A stretch of DNA of 64,000 bases from G963422595 sp963422595 (GTDB taxonomy: Bacteria; Pseudomonadota; Gammaproteobacteria; UBA4575). This document shows positions 37,670-45,992 of this stretch, in pieces (the stretch's first letter is position 1; the number at the start of each line of letters is the position of its first letter). Position numbers and translations under genes: made by a program. The notes beneath the pieces are model-generated. The model was not told the DNA's origin and made no database searches. It saw only the letters and a program-made list of their open reading frames with translations. The stretch is from the NCBI GenBank assembly GCA_963422595.1, contig OY730298.1, positions 806,001-870,000 of the forward strand. Reading direction: 5' to 3'.

Positions 37670-38944
37670 CTATCCCAGCTTCATATTGTCAATGCCGACG
37701 ATTCTGTCGTACAGCAGATACAGGATCAGTAACAGTATCAGCAGCAGCATCCCAAGTGCGGCAGCAAGCCCCCAGTTAAGACTTGATGAGATATGGAAGG
37801 CAATGCGATTGGAAATGAAAGTACCCGAACTGCCGCCGACCAATTCCGGTGTGATGTAATAACCGATAGCGAGAATGAAGACCAGAATGGATCCCGCACC
37901 TATGCCGGGCATGGTATTGGGGAAATAGACTTTCCAGAAAGCCCGCAATCGAGACGCGCCCAGCGATTGTGCCGCCCGCATATAGCTGAGAGGTATGGTT
38001 TTCATCACACTGTAGAGGGGCAATACCATGAAAGGCAAAAGGATATGAGTCATGGCGATAATGGTACCGGTTGCATTATGGATCATGGTGAGCCGGCCCT
38101 GCTCCGTGATCAGACCGATGCCTACCAGCATGTCGTTAATGACCCCCTCCTTCTGTAGCAGTACGATCCATGAGGTGGTGCGTACCAGTAGTGAGGTCCA
38201 AAACGGCAGTAACACCAGAATCAGTAGTGGGTTGCCGTATCTTTGCGGCAGGTTGGCGATGAGATATGCAATCGGGAAGCCCAGCACAAGGGTGGCCAGC
38301 GTAATGAACAGGCTCATGGCGAGGGTACGCCAGAAAAGCAGAACGTAAATACTTTTATCCTTTGAAATCGCCTCAATCCTGCCATCTTGCGCGCGCTTCA
38401 TGTCCAGTGCCTTCAGTAAGTAGCCATCTGTATAACGGCTGGAAAATCGCTTGATAGTCTGCCAGGTCCCGATATTCCCCCATGTTTTGTTGATGTTGAT
38501 CAGTGCCTCTCTGAAAGAGGTTATCTGCTCAATTTGCAGCCTTTTTATTTTACGGCCAGTTGAGCGGAACGCGCTGGCCATGCCTGGATGGTCGTAGTTC
38601 AGCCGCTGGCCGAGCCGGGTGTGGGCGCGTTCCCTGACGGCAATTTTTATGTCATTGACAAATGCCCTGTAGACGGCCTCAGAGGGAAGCTGGCCGCTCC
38701 CGGCATCCCAGTCGCGGAGGGCGACAACCGTCTTTGGCAGGGTGTCGGGAACGATACGATTGTCAAAGCTGCGTGTCAGCACCGTCGTGATAGGCAAAAC
38801 AAAGGTAACGACGACAAACAGCAACAGCGGCAGCACCAGTGCCAGTGCGCGTGTCTTTCCCAAAAGTTGGGAACGCCTCAGGCCGACCTTCAGCGGAATG
38901 CCGCTGCTCCCCAATGTTTTACTCTCAGCGGTAACAGTAGCCAT
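37670..38944 (-). CDS. ABC transporter permease, PotB/YdcU type
   Basis: A 424-residue permease. The N-terminal helix (ALALVLPLLLFVVVTFVLPI) is followed by an unusually long periplasmic loop of about 150 residues before the next helices, as in the YdcU/PotB subgroup for larger or unknown substrates. The EAA loop is RAAQSLGASRLRAFWKVYFPNTMPGI. It partners with the PotC-like gene and the ATPase. Confidence 0.92.
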   Translation of the reverse strand: MATVTAESKTLGSSGIPLKVGLRRSQLLGKTRALALVLPLLLFVVVTFVLPITTVLTRSFDNRIVPDTLPKTVVALRDWDAGSGQLPSEAVYRAFVNDIKIAVRERAHTRLGQRLNYDHPGMASAFRSTGRKIKRLQIEQITSFREALININKTWGNIGTWQTIKRFSSRYTDGYLLKALDMKRAQDGRIEAISKDKSIYVLLFWRTLAMSLFITLATLVLGFPIAYLIANLPQRYGNPLLILVLLPFWTSLLVRTTSWIVLLQKEGVINDMLVGIGLITEQGRLTMIHNATGTIIAMTHILLPFMVLPLYSVMKTIPLSYMRAAQSLGASRLRAFWKVYFPNTMPGIGAGSILVFILAIGYYITPELVGGSSGTFISNRIAFHISSSLNWGLAAALGMLLLILLLILYLLYDRIVGIDNMKLG

Positions 38945-39001
38945 TTCTCAGATTCAGTGCCGTTCCCGTTCGTGGCTTGGATATCTGACTCATGTCCGTG
39001 A

Positions 39002-40093
39002 TTATTTTATCAGCCAGGCCTGAAAACGCTGATCAATCTCATCGCGGTGGTCAGCCCACCATTCATAGTTGTAAAGCAGAGTACGCTTGGCGTTGTCCGG
39101 GTGAGTCGGCATGTGTGGTGCCATGTCGACACTCAGTTCCGCATGTTTGCCAACCAACGGTATTGAGGATTTGCGTGTCGGGCCATAGGATATATATTTG
39201 GCCTGGTCAGCAAGGCGCTGCGTATCGGTGGCATACTTGATAAACCTTTTGGCTTCCGCCAGATTGGGTGTGCCTTTGGGAATGACCCAACCGTCTATAT
39301 CAAGTACCTGCCAGTCCCACAGCATGGCGACAGGCTGTTTTTCTTCCTCAATAAGCGAAAACAAACGGCCGTTATAAGTGGAGCCGATGACCACTTCGCC
39401 GTCGGCGAGCATTTGTGGTGTCTGTGCCCCTTCCGACCACCAGATCACTTCTTCCTTGATGGCATCGAGCTTGGCCAGTGCCCGCTCAACCCCTTCCTCT
39501 GTAGACAGTACGTCATAAATTTCCTGCGGGGATACGCCGTCACACAGCAGTGCCCATTCCATATTACGGGGCGGGGTTTTTTGAAGCGAGCGTTTGCCCG
39601 GGATCTTCTCCAGATCAAATACATCACACAGGCTGGTCGGCTTCTGTCTGACCAGGTCGGTGCGGTAGCCGAAGGTCGTTGAATAGACGATTTGCGGAGC
39701 AAAACACTCAGAGACCAGATAGTCTCCAAAGTCCTGCGACGCTGGGGTTCCATCGGGTGCGGCAGCCAGGTCTTCGTCCACGTTTATTATTTCGATCAGC
39801 CCTTCATCACAGAGGCGAATTGCCTCATCCGGCCCCATGTCCACCACATCCCAACCGATATTGCCGGCTTCATATTGTGCACGTAACTTGGCCACGGCCT
39901 GAGAAGCAGAGTCATCATTGATGATCCTGATGTCCGGATTCGCAGCCATGTAAGGGACATGGTAAGCTTTTTGCTGGCTGAGCGAATAGGCGCCGCCCCA
40001 TGAGACTACGACGAGTTCCGTAATATCTGCCTGTACTGACGGGAAGCCCGCCATCGCCAGTACCAGCCCGAGTATTGCTGTAAACTTTCTCAT
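39002..40093 (-). CDS. Periplasmic polyamine-type substrate-binding protein (PotD family)
   Basis: A 363-residue protein with signal peptide (TAILGLVLAMAGFPSVQA) and a class II extracellular solute-binding fold: VVSWGGAYSLSQQKAY, YSTTFGYRTDL and IGSTYNGRLFSLIEE. VVSWGG near the start is typical of putrescine/spermidine-like binders. It sits between the ATPase and permease genes. The exact ligand cannot be told from the sequence. Confidence 0.92.
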   Translation of the reverse strand: MRKFTAILGLVLAMAGFPSVQADITELVVVSWGGAYSLSQQKAYHVPYMAANPDIRIINDDSASQAVAKLRAQYEAGNIGWDVVDMGPDEAIRLCDEGLIEIINVDEDLAAAPDGTPASQDFGDYLVSECFAPQIVYSTTFGYRTDLVRQKPTSLCDVFDLEKIPGKRSLQKTPPRNMEWALLCDGVSPQEIYDVLSTEEGVERALAKLDAIKEEVIWWSEGAQTPQMLADGEVVIGSTYNGRLFSLIEEEKQPVAMLWDWQVLDIDGWVIPKGTPNLAEAKRFIKYATDTQRLADQAKYISYGPTRKSSIPLVGKHAELSVDMAPHMPTHPDNAKRTLLYNYEWWADHRDEIDQRFQAWLIK

Positions 40094-40163
40094 TTATTTC
40101 CCTCCTTAGTATATTGCTTAAAACATATGGTTCCATGTATCAGTTATCTTACCTGCCCTGTCT

Positions 40164-41270
40164 TCACATATCCTGATGGAAATCCAAGGCACGGCAATCA
40201 TCGCATCTCCAGCCAAGCGTAACGGTATCACCAATGCCCGGGAAGTCCCCGACATCACGATTAGCGACTTTGACGATAAAGTCATCGCGGCCGGCGACGA
40301 GCATTCGGGCACGGATATGATCACCATGATAGATCAGTTCTTCTACCTTCGCTGTCAGTCTGGTGTCGTATCCCGCGTCTTCGGTGGGGTTGATCACTAT
40401 TCCTTCCGGACGTAGCGACAGCGTGGTTTTTTCGCCGGCTTCGGACACGTTGACCCGCAGAGCTTTGATTACAATATCGTTGGCGATACGCACCCGGCAA
40501 TGCCGGTCGCTGATGGAGTGAACGCTACCGTACAAGCGGTTATTTTCGCCGATAAAGCCTGCGACAAAGGCATTTGCCGGATGTTCGTAGAGTTCATGCG
40601 GTGTTGCCAATTGTTGCGCGATACCATCGTTAAAGACCACAATCCGATCCGACATGGTCAGGGCTTCCGACTGATCATGAGTGACGTAGATCACTGTCAG
40701 CCCCAGGTTTTCATGGAGATGCTTGATTTCATATTGCATCTGTTCGCGCAGTTGTTTGTCAAGGGCGCCCAGGGGTTCGTCCATCAGCACAAGCTTGGGG
40801 TCGAACACTAAGGCGCGGGCTACCGCTACCCGCTGCTGCTGCCCACCTGATAGCTGAGCCGGTCGACGCCGGCCGAAACCACTCAGTTGCACCATGCCAA
40901 GTGCCCGATTAACGCGCGCTTCAGTTTCTGCCTTACTCATGGAGCGAACCTGAAGAGGGAAGGCCAGATTTTCGGCTACCGTCATGTGGGGAAACAGGGC
41001 ATAGTTCTGAAACACCATGCCGATGCCGCGCTTGTGTGGTGCCACGTTATTGATTGGTCGTCCTTCCAGCATGATCCTGCCCTCGGTTACCGGCTCAAAG
41101 CCAGCCAGCATCATCAGGCAGGTACTTTTGCCTGACCCGGATGGACCCAGCATGGTCAGGAACTCGCCGGCAGCAACGTCCAGATTGAAATCCCTGACGA
41201 TCAGCGTCTCGCCATCGTAGCTCTTCTGCACGTCAACAAAGCGTACCAGAGGGTCGTTTTGATCTGTCAT
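40164..41270 (-). CDS. ABC transporter ATPase, PotA family
   Basis: A 368-residue ATPase. Walker A GPSGSGKST, Q-loop VFQNYALFPHMTV, signature LSGGQQQRVAVARAL, Walker B LVLMDEPLGALD and switch His (VTHDQSEALTMSD) are all intact. A C-terminal TOBE-like domain of about 110 residues follows, as in PotA. It is the first gene of the transporter operon. The region upstream (41271-41450) separates it from a truncated TonB receptor on the same strand. Confidence 0.94.
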   Translation of the reverse strand: MTDQNDPLVRFVDVQKSYDGETLIVRDFNLDVAAGEFLTMLGPSGSGKSTCLMMLAGFEPVTEGRIMLEGRPINNVAPHKRGIGMVFQNYALFPHMTVAENLAFPLQVRSMSKAETEARVNRALGMVQLSGFGRRRPAQLSGGQQQRVAVARALVFDPKLVLMDEPLGALDKQLREQMQYEIKHLHENLGLTVIYVTHDQSEALTMSDRIVVFNDGIAQQLATPHELYEHPANAFVAGFIGENNRLYGSVHSISDRHCRVRIANDIVIKALRVNVSEAGEKTTLSLRPEGIVINPTEDAGYDTRLTAKVEELIYHGDHIRARMLVAGRDDFIVKVANRDVGDFPGIGDTVTLGWRCDDCRALDFHQDM

Positions 41271-41450
41271 TATTCTGCTAAAACGCTATGATTCGGGTCA
41301 TATTTTGATGTTGAAAAATCGATTTGAGAGAGATATTCGGTGTTGCTATTGTCTGTTTCAATGGTAGATAAATCCCGGACATGGATCAGTAAGAAAATAG
41401 CATGAATTTTGAAACCAGGGGTTTTCCTATAATGCAGCTTAGTCGATTCC

Positions 41451-41811
41451 CTAGTAGAAGGTGTAGGTGATTTCTGCACCATAATAGCGTCCTTTGGCCA
41501 GCGGTGAAAAAGTGCCGCCAAGAGAGGAGGGGCCGATTTTTTCAGGCAGTGGGGCATCACCTCCATGTTTCACGTCATCCAGCAGGTTTTTTCCGTACAA
41601 GGAAAATACCCAGTAGTCGTCGTTGGAATGGAAGTCAAGGCCAGCGTCCAGAACTTCCTGTTGTTGAATGATACCCAGATTATTATCGGTGAAAGCAGAC
41701 TCATCCCGGAAGGCATAATTCAGATGCGCCAGCATATATCCCCAGTTGCCCAGCGTCAGGTCGTGATTCAGGCCGATGCCCCAGGTCCAGTCCGCCGCGC
41801 GCGGCAGGCAA
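41451..41811 (-). pseudogene. C-terminal remnant of a second TonB-dependent receptor
   Basis: About 120 residues match the last barrel strands of a TonB receptor (LAHLNYAFRDESAF, WVFSLYGKNLLDD, RYYGAEITYTFY, with terminal aromatic pair). The frame meets repeat copy C at 41812 and loses homology there. It lay immediately upstream of the polyamine-type transporter, so that transporter once had receptors on both sides. Confidence 0.85.
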
Positions 41812-41871
41812 TGTAGAGGCGTGCGAGTTTTTTTAAGAATCGCGAGAAACAGGCTGTGCAGAATCTGGAAG

Positions 41872-42107
41872 TTATTCACAGGCTGTTAAATCAAGGGGGC
41901 GGTTATTTTTTGACTGGCCGCGTAAGATTCCGAGAAAATCGTCCATGAATGTTGACTGAACTTGCTCCCGTGATAAAACGGTATTGTTCAAGTATTCAAT
42001 ACCTTTTTCAGAATAATATCCAGATGATCACCGTCATCGAACAAAAAGGGAGTAAATACACGAAAGCGATCAATGCCTTCTTCTGAAAGCCTCACTTTTT
42101 CCGCCAC
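41872..42107 (-). pseudogene. DUF1828-like gene remnant within the repeat
   Basis: Starts at a GTG that overlaps the GNAT-like stop (TAGTG). Residues AEKVRLSEEGIDRFRVFTPF and FDDGDHLD fit the DUF1828 N-terminus. A one-base shift then moves the frame to SEKGIEYLNN... TFMDDFLGILRG. The same lesion is present in copies A and B. DUF1828 proteins are small and of unknown function, common on mobile DNA. Confidence 0.6.
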
Positions 42108-42568
42108 TATTCTGCCTTGCACCACACTTGTGAGAACATCTTCCAACCGTTGTGGCTCATGATTTGTTCTCGTTGCACGAGGCTGCGCTGGTCATCTGCC
42201 AGTGGCAGGTTGTGCGCCAGTACGATCCGTGCTCCTTTTCCGAATGCCCAATCTGTAAAGGCTTGTCTGACAGCGATGCCGTCCTGACCTGTTGACCGAC
42301 AGATGTATTCCTCCGCGTACCGGACACTTTTGTTAAAGATGGGATGGGTGACTTCACCCAGGACGATGGCGTGGTCGGTGTAAAAGCCGCCCAGCATGCG
42401 CTCCTTTTCAAAGGCCTTGTTCAATTCCTCACGCAAGTCGTTGGGTTTCCAGGTGCAAAAGTAGCGGTGGCGGCCAGCCTGGGTGGGATCGCCCACGCAG
42501 ATGTGGGTGAATACGGCAATGTATTCTTCCAGGTTTTGGGGGGTTAGGGAGTTGATGGAGTCACTCAT
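42107..42568 (-). CDS. GNAT-like acyltransferase, extra copy in repeat C
   Basis: A 153-residue protein nearly identical to that at 48636-49097; it differs in a few residues and ends CKAE instead of CKCG. Fold and reasoning are given under that gene. It is intact but stands outside any operon, downstream of a fragment of the PanD-like gene, so it may be a silent or donor copy. Confidence 0.65.
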   Translation of the reverse strand: MSDSINSLTPQNLEEYIAVFTHICVGDPTQAGRHRYFCTWKPNDLREELNKAFEKERMLGGFYTDHAIVLGEVTHPIFNKSVRYAEEYICRSTGQDGIAVRQAFTDWAFGKGARIVLAHNLPLADDQRSLVQREQIMSHNGWKMFSQVWCKAE

Positions 42569-42574
42569 TATGGC

Positions 42575-42681
42575 TTACTGATTCAAGGTATTGTCTTGTT
42601 GCAGGTGCAGCACTTTGGGGGTCAGTTGCTCATTTGCCGTGATAGAGCGATAGGCGACGATGATCACTCGGTCGCCGATTT
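42575..42681 (-). pseudogene. 3' fragment of the PanD-like gene in repeat C
   Basis: Encodes only the end of the PanD-like protein (IGDRVIIVAYRSI... to NTLNQ). The pyruvoyl-forming Gly-Ser is absent. Homology with 49104-49210 ends abruptly, followed by a response-regulator fragment. Confidence 0.8.
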
Positions 42682-42790
42682 GCGCCTCCGCCAAATTGCC
42701 ATCCTCAGCTTCATCAATGATGTAACCGTCCTGACCCAATGCAAACGACACCATCTCGCGAATAGAGAGGTCATCCTCAATCAGTAAAAT
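42682..42790 (-). pseudogene. phoB: N-terminal fragment of a PhoB-like response regulator
   Basis: Reads RILLIEDDLSIREMVSFAL then GQDGYIIDEAEDG, the start of an OmpR/PhoB receiver domain with its acidic pair. It is cut at the repeat C junction after about 36 residues and a TAA lies just before it. Its place beside a phosphate-porin gene suggests it is the leftover of phoB, but the subfamily is inferred. Confidence 0.65.
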
Positions 42791-42957
42791 TCTTTATACC
42801 GCTCACTATTTTGGCATTTTTAGCATTCGACCGGGAAACCGCTGCCAAAACGAATTGATTTTGCATGATTGTATCTCTACTGAATCCTGAGAACCCACAT
42901 TATTTCTCAAATTTATTACAAAACTATTAAGGCCCAGGTCAGAAATATCTTTGCCTA

Positions 42958-42975
42958 CTGTAATGAAAATGTAAT
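42958..42975 (+). promoter_or_regulatory. Pho-box-like site upstream of the porin gene
   Basis: CTGTAAT-GAAA-ATGTAAT: two 7-base direct repeats with a 4-base A-rich spacer, the 11-base period of the PhoB consensus (CTGTCAT-N4-CTGTCAT). It lies about 107 bases before the porin start. Confidence 0.6.
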
Positions 42976-43081
42976 GTTCCATTCATATTCCCTTCATAGA
43001 CATGCATCAATATCTGCCTTGAGTATCTCGTCACACTGACGTGAGTCCATTTTGAACATAATTTAATTGGGAGGCTTCCTC

Positions 43082-44326
43082 GTGAGAAGTAAATCAGTAT
43101 TCGCCGCGCTGGTGGCAACGGCTTTCTTCTGTACTACGTCGGCGGTGTTTGCCGGTGCGGTAACCTCAAAAGAAGAAATTTCGATCAAAACAACTGGTGG
43201 CGGCATCAAAATCAAGTCGAATAACGGCAATTCCTTCGCCATTGGCGGCCGCATCATGTACGACTACGACAGCTATGATGGCTTGTACAATGCCGGCAAT
43301 GCCGGTGATGACGCCTCGGAATCGGAGTTTCGCCGTACCCGTATCAACGTCAAAGGCACCTCCGGCAAGAACTGGGGATATAAAATGACCATCGACATTG
43401 ACGAAGGGGAAACAGAGATTAATACGGGATACATAAAATACAAGGGCCTCGATTTCGCCGACGTGATGATCGGGCGTTTCAATGCACCTTTCGGGTTGGA
43501 AGCACTCACCAGTTCGAAGTGGATTTCTACCATTGAACGCTCGCCGGCGACGGAACTCGGTTTCCTGGCCGGTAAGCCTTCTTTTCAGGTTGCTCTGCAT
43601 GGCCACAGTGACCGCATGTTCTGGCAGGCTGCCCTGATTGACGAAGACATGGAAGACGACGACGGTTCCGATGCCTACAGTATGGCGGGAAGAGTCGGCG
43701 GTCATTTCGGCTCAAGCAAAACCAACTTTGTACATATGGCAGCTTCGTATGCTGTGCGTGACTTTGGAGATGCGGGCACGGCACGTTTTCGCACCCGTTT
43801 AGGTACACATACAGTCGAACGGGTTGTGGTAGATGGCGGCACGAGATTTGCTGTGGATGATGCCGACCAGCTTGGCGTGGAAGCAGCCGGTGTATTCGGC
43901 CCATTATCTCTGCAGGCGGAATACCGTACGGCAGACTTTGACGAGGACAGTGGTGAGGATAATGCCTCAGACGCAGACGTGCGTAGTTATTACATCCAGG
44001 CCAGCTATATCCTGACGGGTGAATCCAGAGGCTATAAGGGCAAAGCCGGCGAATTTGACAAAGTCAGTCCTAAAGGAACTATGGGTGCCTGGGAACTGGT
44101 TGCTAAATATGAAGATGGGGAAGTAGACGTTGATATTTTGGATGATGAAGCCGAATGGGAGTTGATGACGCTCGGCCTGAACTGGTACGCCACTAAAAAC
44201 GTTAAGTTCATGCTGAACTATCTTGACGGCGACACCGATTACTTCTACGGCAGTGAAGGTTCACTTGATGAACTTGGTGAAGAAGACGGCAAAGCCATTT
44301 CATTCCGCACGCAGTACGCATTCTGA
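43082..44326 (+). CDS. Phosphate-selective porin (OprO/OprP family)
   Basis: Outer-membrane porin of about 414 residues from the GTG at 43082, which has GGGAGG seven bases upstream; the frame is open five codons further but lacks a site. A signal peptide (FAALVATAFFCTTSAVFA) is followed by the family pattern GRIMYDYD, FRRTRINVKGTSGKNWGYK, ADVMIGRFNAPFGLE and a final FRTQYAF with C-terminal Phe. Such porins take up phosphate or polyphosphate when phosphate is scarce. The Pho-box-like site and phoB fragment upstream agree. Confidence 0.92.
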   Translation: MRSKSVFAALVATAFFCTTSAVFAGAVTSKEEISIKTTGGGIKIKSNNGNSFAIGGRIMYDYDSYDGLYNAGNAGDDASESEFRRTRINVKGTSGKNWGYKMTIDIDEGETEINTGYIKYKGLDFADVMIGRFNAPFGLEALTSSKWISTIERSPATELGFLAGKPSFQVALHGHSDRMFWQAALIDEDMEDDDGSDAYSMAGRVGGHFGSSKTNFVHMAASYAVRDFGDAGTARFRTRLGTHTVERVVVDGGTRFAVDDADQLGVEAAGVFGPLSLQAEYRTADFDEDSGEDNASDADVRSYYIQASYILTGESRGYKGKAGEFDKVSPKGTMGAWELVAKYEDGEVDVDILDDEAEWELMTLGLNWYATKNVKFMLNYLDGDTDYFYGSEGSLDELGEEDGKAISFRTQYAF

Positions 44327-44349
44327 TGTTTCAATATTCCTCTGAGACC

Positions 44350-44388
44350 AAAAGCTGTCTGCACATGGATAGTGCAAACGGCTTTTTT
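44350..44388 (+). terminator. Intrinsic terminator after the porin gene
   Basis: AGCTGTCTGCAC and GTGCAAACGGCT pair with a single mismatch around a 7-base loop, followed by T6. It lies between the porin stop and the next gene, which shows that the ATG overlapping the porin stop is not the start of that gene. Confidence 0.8.
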
Positions 44389-44421
44389 ATTGCTCGCTTA
44401 TCAAAAAAGTGCATAAAACTG

Positions 44422-45858
44422 ATGAAATTCATGTGCATTTCTCCGTTGAATAAACTTTTTCGGGCCGTGTGTTATTGCATGATGACCATGGGGGTCGCCA
44501 GTGCGAGCGGGTATACGTCGCATGGAATTTTCCTGCAACCGGTTGCCGTGTATGACGTTAAGGACATCGATAAAGATACTGAGATTATAAGCATTCAGAA
44601 AACCACGCAGCGGATTGCATTGTCTTGCAGCACACAGGGGACGGTCGAGATTATTTCCATTGCTACTCCCGAGGCACCAAAGCCGTTGCGTCGTTTCAAG
44701 GTTACGGACGGCGAGGAGATTAGTTCGGTTGCATTTCATCCAACGGCAAATTTTTTTGCAGTTGCCGTGATTGATCAAGATCCGTTTGCCGCCGGCAAGG
44801 TGCAGATCCATGATGCCGACAGCGGCGAGTTACTCAGGACTCTTGTCGCGGGCGTACACCCGGACAGCGTAGCATTCAGTCCGAACGGCAAGTATCTGAT
44901 CGTTGCCAATGAGGGTGAAGCCTATCGCTATGACGGCAAACGCTACACATCACCCGAGGGCAGCATTACTCACGTGTTTTTCAGAGATGGCCTACAAAGG
45001 GTGGATGTTACGCAAATCCCGCTGCATGATTACAGCGGCGTCGCAGGCATGTTGCATAAAAAACACTCGCGCACCTTTGAGCGAGTGGTGGTAGGCGGCA
45101 ATAATGACGAAGAAATTGAAATTCCAATACAGGACAATTCTCCTGCCAATACTGAGCCTGAGTTCGTAGTCTTTTCGCCTGACAGTGCCAGGGCCTTTGT
45201 CTCATTACAGGAAAATAATGGTGTAGTTGTGGTAGACACTGCCAGTGCAAAAATCGAAAAGGTATTCGGCCTGGGGATAACCGAACACGTGGGGGACATC
45301 AGAGATGATGGTAAGGTGCGATTCAGCAAAAAAATCAGGGCATTACGCGAACCGGACGGTATCTCGATAAGTCCCGATGGCAGATTCCTGCTGACTGCCG
45401 ATGAAGGTGATACGGCCCCAAAGGCGGCGAAAGTCCTGGGTGGGAAGCCGGTCGGAGGCGGGCGCACGTTGAGTATCTTTGACGCCGCAACGGGGGCATT
45501 CATCGCCGATACAGATAATCAACTGGATGCGATGGCGCACGCCGCAGGTCTGTACCCGGATGGGCGCAGCGATAACAAAGGTTCCGAACCAGAAAGTGTC
45601 GTGAGCTTTCACGTGGACGGTAGTTTGTTTGCGGTTGTCGGCTTGGAACGCGCCAATGCTTTAGCTCTGGTCTCGCTTGAAGATCCTGCACATCCGAAAG
45701 TAGTAGACATAACGCCGGTTGACCCGGATGCAAACCAAGGCGGCAAGTTTGCGCCGGAAGGTCTGGCGCATTACCAGCCAGGTGAGCGCCATTATATCTT
45801 CAGTGCCAATGAGAAAAGCGGCAGCATATCTGTGATGCAGGTGCAAAGAGGAAAATAA
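44422..45858 (+). CDS. Exported beta-propeller protein, choice-of-anchor I / alkaline-phosphatase-like family
   Basis: About 478 residues from the ATG at 44422; the frame is open to 44326, but that part contains the terminator hairpin. A signal peptide (LFRAVCYCMMTMGVASASG) is followed by propeller repeats: EISSVAFHPTANFFAVAV, PDSVAFSPNGKYLIVANEG, EPDGISISPDGRFLLTADEGDTA and APEGLAHYQPGERHYIFSAN. EGLAH and NEG patterns recur in the choice-of-anchor I family, found next to phosphate genes in marine bacteria. The role may be phosphate-ester handling or surface binding; catalytic residues cannot be assigned. Confidence 0.8.
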   Translation: MKFMCISPLNKLFRAVCYCMMTMGVASASGYTSHGIFLQPVAVYDVKDIDKDTEIISIQKTTQRIALSCSTQGTVEIISIATPEAPKPLRRFKVTDGEEISSVAFHPTANFFAVAVIDQDPFAAGKVQIHDADSGELLRTLVAGVHPDSVAFSPNGKYLIVANEGEAYRYDGKRYTSPEGSITHVFFRDGLQRVDVTQIPLHDYSGVAGMLHKKHSRTFERVVVGGNNDEEIEIPIQDNSPANTEPEFVVFSPDSARAFVSLQENNGVVVVDTASAKIEKVFGLGITEHVGDIRDDGKVRFSKKIRALREPDGISISPDGRFLLTADEGDTAPKAAKVLGGKPVGGGRTLSIFDAATGAFIADTDNQLDAMAHAAGLYPDGRSDNKGSEPESVVSFHVDGSLFAVVGLERANALALVSLEDPAHPKVVDITPVDPDANQGGKFAPEGLAHYQPGERHYIFSANEKSGSISVMQVQRGK

Positions 45859-45992
45859 ATCGTTGATAGTAAAGCAATACTTACAATATTTTTATTTGGA
45901 GAAAGCTGTATTAAATTAACATTAAATTAACATTTAGTATTGAATATGTTAATTTAGTGCCCGCTAATTAACGTTTTGTTAGGAGTTCCGGC

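Larger units (their letters stand above)
41812..42681 (-). repeat. Repeat copy C (longest)
   Basis: Shares the fixed left end TGTAGAGGCGTGCGAG. From left to right it holds a DUF1828 remnant, a complete GNAT-like gene and the last 35 or so codons of the PanD-like gene, then stops at CGCCGATTT. The part from about 42107 rightward is nearly identical to 48640-49210 in the prophage cargo block. Confidence 0.88.
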
